In this document: piece after piece, positions 18,893 to 28,017 of the stretch
Position numbering within the stretch: the first letter of the stretch is position 1
Layout: every line of letters starts with the position of its first letter
From: Coriobacteriia bacterium
GTDB lineage: Bacteria; Actinomycetota; Coriobacteriia; Anaerosomatales; Anaerosomataceae
Length of the DNA: 38,009 bases
Reading direction: 5' to 3'
Assembly (NCBI GenBank): GCA_016933785.1
Contig: JAFGAG010000017.1
Location: forward strand, 1-38,009
The notes under the pieces: model-generated
Databases searched by the model: none
What the model was told of the DNA's origin: nothing
What the model saw: the letters and a program-made list of their open reading frames with translations, nothing else
Position numbers and translations under genes: made by a program

Positions 18893-21532
18893 CTACTTCG
18901 CGCGGGACCAGTCGGGCCCAGAGCCCACCCCCACCTCGAGCGGCACCGCGAGCTCCGCCACCCCCGCCATCGCTGCGCTGACCATCGCGGAGAGACGCTC
19001 GAGCTCCGTGGCGGGGGCTTCGAAGACGAGTTCGTCGTGCACCTGCAGCACCATGCGCGACTCGAAACCCTCGGCACGCAGACGGCGGTCGACCTCGATC
19101 ATCGCGAGCTTCATGAGGTCTGCCGCCGTGCCCTGCATGGGGTGGTTCATCGCGGTACGCTCGCCGAACGACCGCATGTTGAAGTTGCTGTTCCGTAGCT
19201 CGGGGATCGGGCGGCGGCGGCCGAACATCGTCTCGGCGTAGCCCGTCTTGTGCGCCTCGGCGATCGTCTCGTCGAGGTATCCCCTCACCCGCGGGTAGGC
19301 GGCGAAGTATCGGTCGATCGTGGCCTGCGCCTCCGCGTATCCGATGCCGAGCGAGTCGCCCAGCCCGTGCGCCGAGATACCGTACACGATGCCGAAGTTG
19401 ACCGCCTTCGCCTTGCGGCGCATCTCCGGATCGACGTCACCGGACTCCACACCGAAGACCCTGGCCGCGGTCGCGGCGTGGAAGTCGGCGCCTGAGGTGA
19501 AGGCCTCGATGAGTCCTTCATCACCGGAGAGGTGTGCGAGGATGCGGAGCTCGATCTGCGAGTAGTCGGCGCTCACCATGAGATCGCCCTCGCGGGCCGG
19601 TACGAACGCTGCACGGATACGTCGTCCGAGTTCGGTACGCACCGGGATGTTCTGCAGGTTGGGACTGCTGCTCGAGAGTCGGCCGGTGGCTGCGACCGTC
19701 TGGTTGAACGTGGTGTGCAGCCGCCCGTCCTCGCCGAGCAAGCGCGGGAGCGTGTCGATGTACGTGCTCGTGAGTTTCGTGAGCTCGCGATACGCGACGA
19801 TCTTGTCGGCTATGGGGTGCAGCAGGGAGAGTGCGGCGAGAACACCCGCGTCCGTGGAGTAGCCGGTCTTCGTCTTCCGCTGTGTGGGCAGCTGGAGCTT
19901 GTCGAACAGGACCTCGCCAAGCTGCTTGGGCGAGTCGATGGTGAACTCCGTGCCCGCAAGCTCGTAGATCTCAGCCGCAAGCGACTCGATCTGAGCGTGC
20001 GTCTCGGTAGAGAGCGCATCGAGCACGCCACGGTCCAGCCCCACGCCGGTCTCCTCCATACGCACGAGGACGGGCACCAGCGGCATCTCGATCTGCTCGA
20101 AGCACCGGGTCGCACCCCACTCCTCGAGCCTGGGAGCCAGTGCCAGTGCCAGCTCTGCGGCGGCGCGTGCCTCAGCGGGGACATCACCCGGTTCGATCGT
20201 GCGGCCAAGGTACTCGGCCGCGAGCGAAACCAGATCGTAGTTGGACCGGTTGGACGCAAGCAGGTAACCCGCCAGTCCACAGTCGAAGAGCCGCGCGGGA
20301 TCGACGTCGCCAGTGGCGCCGGGCACGGTCCCGACGCTCGAGCCCGGGGGGCAGACGCTCTCGACGAGCTCCTTGGTATCCCCTGCGCTCACCCGGCATG
20401 TCCTCATGACCGCGGCAAGCGAGTGAGTGGCATCGGCGCCGACGAGGCTCGCCACAGTGCCCTCGTGCGCGAACGCTATCGAGCGCTCGTCCTCGAAGAG
20501 GCACTCCCCGCCCGCGGCCCCCGCCGCCACCCCGATGGTGCCTCCGGGTGCATCAGCGACGCACGCTGCGACCCACTTGGCCGCCGCGTCACCCTCGAGC
20601 ACGCGCCACTCATCCGCAGGGCACTCCCCAGCGGATCGCTCCTCACACCCCGCTCCGTCGGCACGCATCGATCGCACGCGCGGGATCAGCGACGTGAACG
20701 CGAGATCCGTGAGCGCCTCAAGCGCGGTCGGCTCGTCCCAGACGCCCCACGTCACGGTGCCGAGGTCGACTTCCACCGGCACGTCGCAGCGGATCGTCGC
20801 CACCACCCGGCTCGCGAGCGCGGAGTCCACGTTCTCGCGTACGTTCTCACCGAGCTTGCCTTTGATCTCATCGGCGTGCTCGAGAACCGCGTCGAGCGTG
20901 CCGTACTGCTGCAGCAGCTTGGCTGCGGTCTTCTCGCCCACACCCGGGATGCCCGGGATGTTGTCCGAGGGGTCCCCCTTGAGGCCCAGGAAATCCGCCA
21001 CCTGCCCCGGGGCCACGCCATAGCGCTCGACGACCGCGTCGTGGTCGTAGACGAAGATGTCTGTGATGCCCTTCTTCGTGCTCACGACCCGCACGTTCTC
21101 GTCCACGAGCTGTAGCGCGTCTTTATCGCCCGTGATGAGCAGCACCCGCATGCCCTCGGCGGAACCGCGCGCCGCGAGCGTACCGAGGATGTCGTCCCCC
21201 TCCCAGCCGTCCACCTCGACGATCGGCACCGCAAGCGCGCCGAGCAGCTCCTTGATCATCGGGAACTGCGTCTTCAGATCGGGATCCGTAGGCGGACGTT
21301 GGATCTTGTACTGCGCGAGCGCATCGGTGCGGAACGCCGGCTTCCCGCGGTCGAACGCGACGACCACGCCGTCCGGCCCGAGGTCCGCCACCATCTTGAA
21401 CAGCATCGACATGAAGCCGAAGACGGCGTTGGTGGGCCGCCCGTCGGGAGCGGTCATGGACGGCGGTAGCCCGTGAAACGCGCGGTGAAGCAGGCTGTTT
21501 CCGTCGACGACAGCGATGGTGCGCTCGGGCAT
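18893..21532 (-). CDS. polA: DNA polymerase I
   Basis: MPERTIAVVDGNSLLHRAFHGLP (5' nuclease), polymerase motifs SADYSQIELRILAHLSGDEGLIEAF, RRKAKAVNFGIVYGISAHGL, LQVHDELVFEAP. Confidence 0.98.
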   Translation of the reverse strand: MPERTIAVVDGNSLLHRAFHGLPPSMTAPDGRPTNAVFGFMSMLFKMVADLGPDGVVVAFDRGKPAFRTDALAQYKIQRPPTDPDLKTQFPMIKELLGALAVPIVEVDGWEGDDILGTLAARGSAEGMRVLLITGDKDALQLVDENVRVVSTKKGITDIFVYDHDAVVERYGVAPGQVADFLGLKGDPSDNIPGIPGVGEKTAAKLLQQYGTLDAVLEHADEIKGKLGENVRENVDSALASRVVATIRCDVPVEVDLGTVTWGVWDEPTALEALTDLAFTSLIPRVRSMRADGAGCEERSAGECPADEWRVLEGDAAAKWVAACVADAPGGTIGVAAGAAGGECLFEDERSIAFAHEGTVASLVGADATHSLAAVMRTCRVSAGDTKELVESVCPPGSSVGTVPGATGDVDPARLFDCGLAGYLLASNRSNYDLVSLAAEYLGRTIEPGDVPAEARAAAELALALAPRLEEWGATRCFEQIEMPLVPVLVRMEETGVGLDRGVLDALSTETHAQIESLAAEIYELAGTEFTIDSPKQLGEVLFDKLQLPTQRKTKTGYSTDAGVLAALSLLHPIADKIVAYRELTKLTSTYIDTLPRLLGEDGRLHTTFNQTVAATGRLSSSSPNLQNIPVRTELGRRIRAAFVPAREGDLMVSADYSQIELRILAHLSGDEGLIEAFTSGADFHAATAARVFGVESGDVDPEMRRKAKAVNFGIVYGISAHGLGDSLGIGYAEAQATIDRYFAAYPRVRGYLDETIAEAHKTGYAETMFGRRRPIPELRNSNFNMRSFGERTAMNHPMQGTAADLMKLAMIEVDRRLRAEGFESRMVLQVHDELVFEAPATELERLSAMVSAAMAGVAELAVPLEVGVGSGPDWSRAK

Positions 21533-21614
21533 GAGGTACCTTTCGGGTACGAACTCGGCAAGCGCGCTCCCGTGTGGCCGCGCGCGTGTGATGATTCTAC
21601 CCGAGGTGGCTGAC

Positions 21615-22208
21615 ATGGGTTTCTTCAACTGGGCTGCACCGCTCGTGCGCCGCTACGGCGATCGCTTCACCGCAGAGGACGCGGGAACGATCGCCGAATG
21701 GCTACGCCCGGCGGTGACGCCTGGTGGCCATATGCTCGACGTAGGCGGTGGTGCCGGACAGCTTGCAGCGCTTCTCGCTGCAGCGCTGGATGCCCACGTG
21801 ACGGTGCTCGACCCGACCGCCGAGATGGTGGCGCATGTGCCCACGAGCGAACGCGTCATAGGGGTTCAGGGCACCGCCGAGGCGATGCCGCTTCCCGACA
21901 ACGACTTCGACGCCATCGTCGTGACCGACGCCTTCCATCACTTCCGCGATCAGGGCGCCGCGGTGGCCGAGTTCGCGCGTGTCGTCCGCGACGGCGGCCT
22001 CGTGCTGGTGCTCGACCTCGACCCGCGCCCACTGTCGATGCGTCTCATCCGGCTCGGCGAGATGCTGCTTGGCGAGCCGGGCACGTTCATGACTCCCGAG
22101 CAGATGTGCGCGTTCATGAGCGAGCACGGGGTCGACGGTGAGTGCGAGCCACTCCGCAAGGCCGACTATCGGTTCCTGGGCACGGTCAGGAAGACCGACT
22201 CCCGCTGA
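21615..22208 (+). CDS. Class I SAM-dependent methyltransferase (methyltransferase 11-like)
   Basis: MLDVGGGAGQLAALLA motif I; GTAEAMPLPDNDFDAIVVTDAFHHF. Confidence 0.85.
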   Translation: MGFFNWAAPLVRRYGDRFTAEDAGTIAEWLRPAVTPGGHMLDVGGGAGQLAALLAAALDAHVTVLDPTAEMVAHVPTSERVIGVQGTAEAMPLPDNDFDAIVVTDAFHHFRDQGAAVAEFARVVRDGGLVLVLDLDPRPLSMRLIRLGEMLLGEPGTFMTPEQMCAFMSEHGVDGECEPLRKADYRFLGTVRKTDSR

Positions 22209-22230
22209 ACGCCCGCAGCCGAACAAGAAA

Positions 22231-22265
22231 CGGAGGCCCGCCCCCGCAAGGGAGACGGGCCTCCG
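22231..22265 (-). terminator. Rho-independent terminator of the exported CWB2 protein gene
   Basis: Perfect 10-bp inverted repeat CGGAGGCCCG/CGGGCCTCCG; on the minus strand followed by TTTCTTGTT; lies just downstream of stop at 22302. Confidence 0.75.
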
Positions 22266-22301
22266 CGTACGTTCCACGCTGTGTTGCTGCGTCCTTGATC
22301 G

Positions 22302-24941
22302 CTACTTCACGACGCCGGCGACAGCGTCACGGACCAGCTGTGAGATCGCCCCGGTACCGCCGTAGAAGCGAACGGTGACGATGTCATCGCTGTTGGCGAG
22401 AAGCGCGGCGCGCGTGGCAGCGGTGAGTTCGGTCGAGCGCGTGAGCAGCATGACCGATCCAGCCCTGCCCTGCACAACCCCACCGGCAAGCGCATCGGGG
22501 AAGTCCTCACCCGTGGCGATTCCGACGCCGTCCCACACATGCCCGGCCTCGTCGACCGCATAGGTGGCGATGACCACGGCAGTCGCGTAGCGATCCGCTC
22601 CACCGAGGCGGACGACCGCACCCTCGCCGAGCTCACCTTCGAGATAGTCGGAGACGGGCTTGGAGACGGCGCCGTCACCACCGAGGACGAGGACCTCGGT
22701 CATCTCAGCAAGAGCAGTCTTGGACGCAGCCGTCAGGCCGCTCACCGGTTGCGCGAGGTACAGTGGCCAGCCCTGCGCGGCCGCGAGAGGAGCCGCAGCA
22801 AGCGCGTCAGCGAAGTCGGCTCCAGTCGCGACGAGTGCGGTACCGGCGAATCCGGCACCCTGCTCCTCGATCACGCGAGCAGCCACGGCCTCGGCGGTCT
22901 TGTAGCGGTCATCCCCGGCGATCCGCTCGACGGTGATCGCGTTGTCGATCGCGTTCTCGACGTTCGCCGAGACGGCACCCAGGCCACCGATGATGACGAC
23001 CTTGGTAGCGCCGAGGCGCTCGATCTCATCGGCCACCGACTGGGGCAGTGTTTCGGTACCGGTCAGCAGCACCGGCGCATCCAGCACGCCAGCGAGCGCG
23101 GCACCGCCGAGGGCGTCAGGCCAGTTCATGGCCGTGGCGAGAATGACCACATCCGAGCCCCCGGGGAACGCCATGACGGAGGCAGCGATCGCCGTATCGA
23201 CGCGCGTCGAGCCGACGACCTCGACCACCGGCGGTAGGGCAGCGGCCACCCTGATGGTGACGGTGGCGACATCCGACTGCACCGTGCCGTCGAATGCCCT
23301 GTAGGTGAAGGTGTCCTCACCGGAAAAATCGGCTGCGGAGATATACACGAGACTGCCATCGGCATCGAGCGCGAGCGTGCCATTGGCAGGTCCGGTCACC
23401 TTGATCGCGGTAAGTGGGTCCCCGTCAGCGTCAGTGTCGTTCGTGAGCACGCCTGCGGCCCCGACATACAACGGCTGACCGGATCCGACCTCGTAGGCGT
23501 CATCGGTGGCGACCGGCACGGTGTTGGAAACCGCGATACTCACCGTTCCGAGTGACGAGTACATGCTGTTACTCACGAGATAGGTGAAGCTGTCGACGCC
23601 GGTGAAGCCGGCGCTGGGTGTGTACGTGAAGCTGCCATCGGCCGCAAGTACGGCCGTGCCGTTGGCCGCGTCGCTCTCAAGCGACACAGTCAGCGTCTCG
23701 GCAGCGGCGTCGCTGTCGTTGGCAAGGACACCCTCACTCGCAGCGACCGTGAGCGGCGCACCCTTGGTGGTGGCGTACGCGTCATCGGCAGCTACCGGCG
23801 GTGCGCCGAAGACGAACATCGCGTACAGGTCGTCGCTGTCACTGATACCGTCACGATTGACCGGCTTGCCGAACTCATCGAGCTCCTCGCGATGATCGTG
23901 CCATGCCACGATGCCGTCGGCGGTCGTGGTGCGGCCGGCGTACTGGATCCACTGGCCCGCATCATCGTCGTAGACGGCGGGAACGAGGCATGTCTCTTCT
24001 TCTGAGGCCAGGTCGAAACCGTAGACCTCGTAGACGCCGACGCGGTTATCGTGCCAGGTCACCAAACCGTCGTTGATGACGGGATGGGTGCGATAACTAG
24101 TGTCATCGGCTGTGGAGAGTGTGGTCGTGGTCCGCGTGGCGGTATCGTACATGTGGATCGAGTAGGAGGACCGGCTCCAGTCGTACGTGTACTCCTGGTA
24201 CACGACCTTGCCGCCGTCGGTGGAAGGACCTTCATAGCTCCTGTACTCGACACCGCTGATGTACGAACCCTCGGCGACCAGTGTCGCCTCGCCGGACTCG
24301 AGTTCGTACGCCCAGATGTTGTTGTAGTACCAGCCAGTCGGGACTTCCTCACGGTAGACGACCCAACCATCCCCGATCTCGGCCGCTCGTTGATTTCTCT
24401 GACCTGCAGCGATCGGCATCGATGTATCGGCGGCGGAGAGGTCGTACGACCAGATATCGTAGGTCCATCCAAATTCGGAGTTCCAATACCGGTTGTTGAC
24501 GACGATATCGCCCTCGATGGCGGGGTTGCCTTCGTTCGCCTCCAGGCTCTCGTCCGAGAGCCTCCGCTCTTCTCCGGTGGCGAGGTTGTAGGCGTAGATG
24601 GCGCAGTAGCCTCCGTCTTCTGGATTATGCGAGTACACGACCCAGTCGCCTGAGATGCTGGGGTTGGACTCGGAGCCACGGTGATCGGAGACCTGGACCT
24701 CTTCGCCGGTGATGAAGCTGTAGGCGTAGATGTCCGACTCTTCGTCATTGGTGCAGAAGCGGTTGTCCTTCCACACGATCCATGGATAGTCGATATCCGG
24801 CTGGACCTGTCCCTGGTTGGCGAGCGAGACTGGGAACTCCTCCCCCACTTCGCACACCGGCGCTGCCATCGCCAGGTTCATCGGCATGAGGCCGACCACC
24901 AGGACGATGGCGAGCACTAACGAGAGCGAACGCTTCCGCAT
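22302..24941 (-). CDS. Exported protein: TolB-like propeller repeats, two cadherin/Big-like tandem domains, C-terminal cell-wall-binding repeat 2 (CWB2) domains
   Basis: Signal peptide MRKRSLSLVLAIVLVVGLMPMNLAMAAP; repeats IYAYSFITGEEVQVSDHRGSESNPSISGDWVVY; PANGTLALDADGSLVYISAADFSGEDTFTYRAFDG; VVEVVGSTRVDTAIAASVMAFPGGSDVVILATAMNWPDALGGAALAG. Start ATG 24941 with AAGGGGGG RBS. Confidence 0.88.
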   Translation of the reverse strand: MRKRSLSLVLAIVLVVGLMPMNLAMAAPVCEVGEEFPVSLANQGQVQPDIDYPWIVWKDNRFCTNDEESDIYAYSFITGEEVQVSDHRGSESNPSISGDWVVYSHNPEDGGYCAIYAYNLATGEERRLSDESLEANEGNPAIEGDIVVNNRYWNSEFGWTYDIWSYDLSAADTSMPIAAGQRNQRAAEIGDGWVVYREEVPTGWYYNNIWAYELESGEATLVAEGSYISGVEYRSYEGPSTDGGKVVYQEYTYDWSRSSYSIHMYDTATRTTTTLSTADDTSYRTHPVINDGLVTWHDNRVGVYEVYGFDLASEEETCLVPAVYDDDAGQWIQYAGRTTTADGIVAWHDHREELDEFGKPVNRDGISDSDDLYAMFVFGAPPVAADDAYATTKGAPLTVAASEGVLANDSDAAAETLTVSLESDAANGTAVLAADGSFTYTPSAGFTGVDSFTYLVSNSMYSSLGTVSIAVSNTVPVATDDAYEVGSGQPLYVGAAGVLTNDTDADGDPLTAIKVTGPANGTLALDADGSLVYISAADFSGEDTFTYRAFDGTVQSDVATVTIRVAAALPPVVEVVGSTRVDTAIAASVMAFPGGSDVVILATAMNWPDALGGAALAGVLDAPVLLTGTETLPQSVADEIERLGATKVVIIGGLGAVSANVENAIDNAITVERIAGDDRYKTAEAVAARVIEEQGAGFAGTALVATGADFADALAAAPLAAAQGWPLYLAQPVSGLTAASKTALAEMTEVLVLGGDGAVSKPVSDYLEGELGEGAVVRLGGADRYATAVVIATYAVDEAGHVWDGVGIATGEDFPDALAGGVVQGRAGSVMLLTRSTELTAATRAALLANSDDIVTVRFYGGTGAISQLVRDAVAGVVK

Positions 24942-25135
24942 AGGTACCCCCCTTGTATCGCACGCCGGCAGATTCCGGCGCACTCCTACGATTTTGGCAC
25001 GCCTCAGAGTGTACCTTGAGCGACCCCGCGAATCGGTGACTGTTGACGCAGACGCACCGTGGCCGGGCGATTTCCGACGGATGGCAGCCCGCAGTGGACG
25101 AACGTACGGAACGGGGGGCCGAACGGTCGCCTCTT

Positions 25136-25807
25136 TCAGCTCCGCCAGAGGTACCCTACGCTCCGCACGGTCTCCAGCCGACGGGAGTACTCGGGCCCGA
25201 GCTTGGCGCGCACGCGACGCACGTGCACGTCCACGGTGCGCGCACCGCCGAAGTAGTCTGTCCCCCACACCTTCTTGAGCAGCAGCTCACGGCTGTACAC
25301 GCGGTTCGGGTGTGTCACGAGGAACGCGAAGAGCGCGTACTCGAGATACGTGAACTCCACCGGCCTGTCATCCACGTGCGCCTGGTAGGTCGCTAGGTTG
25401 AGCGTAAGCCCGTCGATGCGCAGGACATCCTGAGCATCCGACTCCTCTCCCGGCCACAGCAGCCCCCGCACCCGCGCCGCAACCTCCTGCGACGACGAAC
25501 CTCGGGTCACGAAATCGGCAGCCAAACGCACCGGCATCCGCAGACGCCCGAGCGCGTCGGGCTCGAGGATGAGCAGTAGCCGCACATCGGAGCCGAGGGC
25601 GGCAGCGGCCTCCGCGAGTTCGATCGCCGCATCAGGCGTGCGCCCTGCATCGACGATGACGAGGTCGGCCGGCTCGGCAGACATGCGCGTGGTGAGATCG
25701 ATCATCGGGCAGTACAGGATGGCCACGTCGAGCGCGCCGATGCCCGCCTGCACCCACGCGCGGGTGTGGACGTCGTCTGCGGCGATGAGCACGCGCTTCA
25801 CATGCAT
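25136..25807 (-). CDS. glnR: GlnR-type OmpR-family orphan regulator with atypical receiver domain
   Basis: C-terminal winged helix [49 protein letters not shown] closely resembles the actinobacterial GlnR signature ([25 protein letters not shown], from memory); lies directly downstream of glnA. Start ATG 25807 ([12 protein letters not shown]) or upstream ATG 25819. Confidence 0.72.
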   Translation of the reverse strand: [223 protein letters not shown]

Positions 25808-25949
25808 CCGGCCAGTCACCCCCTCTGCGTCCTGTGGGTCAGCATAACTCTACGGATACGTGCAGCGCCGGACAGGACCGAAGTCCCGCCCGGCGCCATT
25901 GCCGTCATGCGATCCGCCGGACCGGCACCCGGCGGCAGTGCGTGATCCC

Positions 25950-27296
25950 CTAGAGGATCGAGAGGTACTTGTCCTGCTCCCAGGCCGTGACCGTGGCCAC
26001 GTACTCGCTCCACTCGGCTTTCTTGTTCGCCACGAAGAAGCTGTGGATGTGCTCGCCGAGGACGTCCCGCATGAGCTCCGAGGACTCGAAGCACGCGATC
26101 GCTTCGCCGAGGTCCTTGGGCAGCGTCTGGATGCCTGCCGCCTCGAGCTCCGCCTCGGTCATGTCGAAGATGTTGTTGGTCGCCTCGGGCATGAGGGTCA
26201 GGCCCTCTTCGATGCCTTTGAGACCGGCGCCCAGCATGACCGCGAAAGCCAGGTACGGGTTGGCCGAGGGATCCGGCGAGCGCAGCTCGACGCGGGTCGC
26301 GACTTCCTTGCCGGGCTTGTACATCGGCACACGGACCATGGCAGAGCGGTTGCGGCGCGCCCACGTGACGTACACCGGAGCCTCGTAGCCCGGAACCAGA
26401 CGCTTGTACGAGTTCACGAACTGATTGGTGACCGCGCAGAACTCAGGCGCGTACTTGAGCAGACCGGCGATGTAGCTCTTGCCGACCGCGGAGAGGTTGT
26501 AGCCTTCGGGATCATCGGCATCGAACATCGCATTGCCCTCAGCGGTGAAGAGGCTCTGGTGCACGTGCATCCCCGAACCGTTCTCACCCTGGATCGGCTT
26601 GGGCATGAAGGTCGCGTACACGCCGTTCTTGTGCGCGATCTCCTTCACGGTAAGGCGGTAGGTCATGACGTTGTCGGCCATGGTGAGCGCGTCGGCGTAG
26701 CGCAGGTCGATCTCGTGCTGGGACGGCGCCACCTCGTGATGCGAGTACTCCACCGGGATGCCAAGCTTCTCGAGTGTGAGCACCGTCTCACGGCGAAGGT
26801 CGCTCGCCACGTCGAGCGGCGTGAGGTCGAAGTAGCCGCCGCGGTCGAGCGTCTCCGTGCCTTTGCAGTCGGAGAAGTAGAAGAACTCGAGCTCGGGGCC
26901 CACGTACATCGTGTAGCCCATGTCGGCAGCCTTCGCGAGCACGCGCTTGAGTGCGTAGCGGGGGTCGCCCTCGAAGGGGGTGCCGTCCGGGTTCATGACA
27001 TCGCAGAACATCCGGCCGGTGCCACCGTTGTCCCCACCGTTGGTGCGCCACGGCAGCATGGTGAAGGTGGAGGGGTCCGGGTACGCGACCATGTCCGACT
27101 CCTCGATGCGGGTGAAACCGTCGATCGAGGAGCCGTCGAAGCCCATGCCCTCCTCGAAAGCGCCTTCGAGCTCGCTGTCGGTCACCGCGAAGCTCTTGAG
27201 GAATCCGAGCACGTCTGTGAACCAGAAGCGGATAAAGCGGGTTCCCCGCTCCTCAACGGTCTTGAGTACGTAGTCCTTGTCCAGCGTGGTAGCCAT
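25950..27296 (-). CDS. glnA: Glutamine synthetase type I
   Basis: MATTLDKDYVLKTVEERGTRFIRFWFTDVLGFLKSFAVT...EGMGFDGSSIDGFTRIEESDM; FMPKPIQGENGSGMHVHQSLF; RVELRSPDPSANPYLAFAVML. Confidence 0.98.
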   Translation of the reverse strand: MATTLDKDYVLKTVEERGTRFIRFWFTDVLGFLKSFAVTDSELEGAFEEGMGFDGSSIDGFTRIEESDMVAYPDPSTFTMLPWRTNGGDNGGTGRMFCDVMNPDGTPFEGDPRYALKRVLAKAADMGYTMYVGPELEFFYFSDCKGTETLDRGGYFDLTPLDVASDLRRETVLTLEKLGIPVEYSHHEVAPSQHEIDLRYADALTMADNVMTYRLTVKEIAHKNGVYATFMPKPIQGENGSGMHVHQSLFTAEGNAMFDADDPEGYNLSAVGKSYIAGLLKYAPEFCAVTNQFVNSYKRLVPGYEAPVYVTWARRNRSAMVRVPMYKPGKEVATRVELRSPDPSANPYLAFAVMLGAGLKGIEEGLTLMPEATNNIFDMTEAELEAAGIQTLPKDLGEAIACFESSELMRDVLGEHIHSFFVANKKAEWSEYVATVTAWEQDKYLSIL

Positions 27297-27347
27297 CGTG
27301 GTGTCCTTTCGATGAGTCACGGTTCTAGTGCAGCGTATGGTCGGTGT

Positions 27348-27363
27348 GTTTCGTGAGTGTTTC
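27348..27363 (-). promoter_or_regulatory. Putative GlnR-type site upstream of glnA: GAAAC-ACTCAC-GAAAC
   Basis: Minus strand reads GAAAC-N6-GAAAC 52 bp upstream of the glnA ATG; a related GAAAG-TGTCGG-GAAAC lies at 27413-27428 on the plus strand. Confidence 0.55.
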
Positions 27364-27447
27364 GAGCGCGAGAACGGGGCGAGAAACCTGTTCAACCCCG
27401 GTGGTGCTGTGCGAAAGTGTCGGGAAACCCCCGGGGAGGGAGCGCAC

Positions 27448-28017
27448 ATGATCCGCGGCACCGCCGTCCACCTGACACGTTTCGACGAAGCTAACGCCGA
27501 GCAGGCCCGTGCGTGGCTGAACGACCCCGATGTGAACGAGTGGATGCTCTCCGGACAGCTGCCGATCTCCCGCGCCCAGGAAGCGGGCTTCTACGAGCTC
27601 ACCGAGCGCCAATGGAACGAGGGCTCCGCCTATCGCTTCGAGATCCACGCCGCCGATGACGGCCGCTTCATCGGCATCTGCGGACTGGACTCCACGGACC
27701 TCGTGCACCGCACCGGCGAGGTGGGCATCTTCATCGGGTCGCTCGCCGACCAGAACCGGGGCTACGGGCGCGACGCGATCGTCACGCTGCTGCGCTTCGG
27801 GTTCGATGCCCTCGGCCTGCACCGTATCGCGATCAAAGCCAACGCCGAGAACGAGCGCGCCGTGCATCTCTATTCGTCGATCGGCTTCGTGGAAACCGGC
27901 CGCGAACGCGACGTCGTGTTCATGCGCGGCCGCTTCCGCGACCACGTCTGCTTCGACATGCTCGAGGACGAGTTCCGCGCGCGCTATGGAGGGTCGGCCG
28001 CTCACAGCGAGGCGTAG
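27448..28017 (+). CDS. GNAT-family N-acetyltransferase
   Basis: MIRGTAVHLTRFDEANAEQARAWLNDPDVNEWM...EVGIFIGSLADQNRGYGRDAIVTLLRFGFDALGLHRIAIKANAENERAVHLYSSIGFVETGRERD; GGGGAGGGAG RBS. Confidence 0.92.
   Translation: MIRGTAVHLTRFDEANAEQARAWLNDPDVNEWMLSGQLPISRAQEAGFYELTERQWNEGSAYRFEIHAADDGRFIGICGLDSTDLVHRTGEVGIFIGSLADQNRGYGRDAIVTLLRFGFDALGLHRIAIKANAENERAVHLYSSIGFVETGRERDVVFMRGRFRDHVCFDMLEDEFRARYGGSAAHSEA

Noticed and set aside
24963-24992. CGCCGG-AATCTG-CCGGCG hairpin in the leader of the exported CWB2 gene as an ANTAR site or riboswitch
   Set aside because: Loop has C at position 4, no partner hairpin or terminator found; no riboswitch consensus recognized.
25860-27356. 498-aa plus-strand ORF antisense to glnA
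   Set aside because: Codon shadow of glnA; no recognizable domain.
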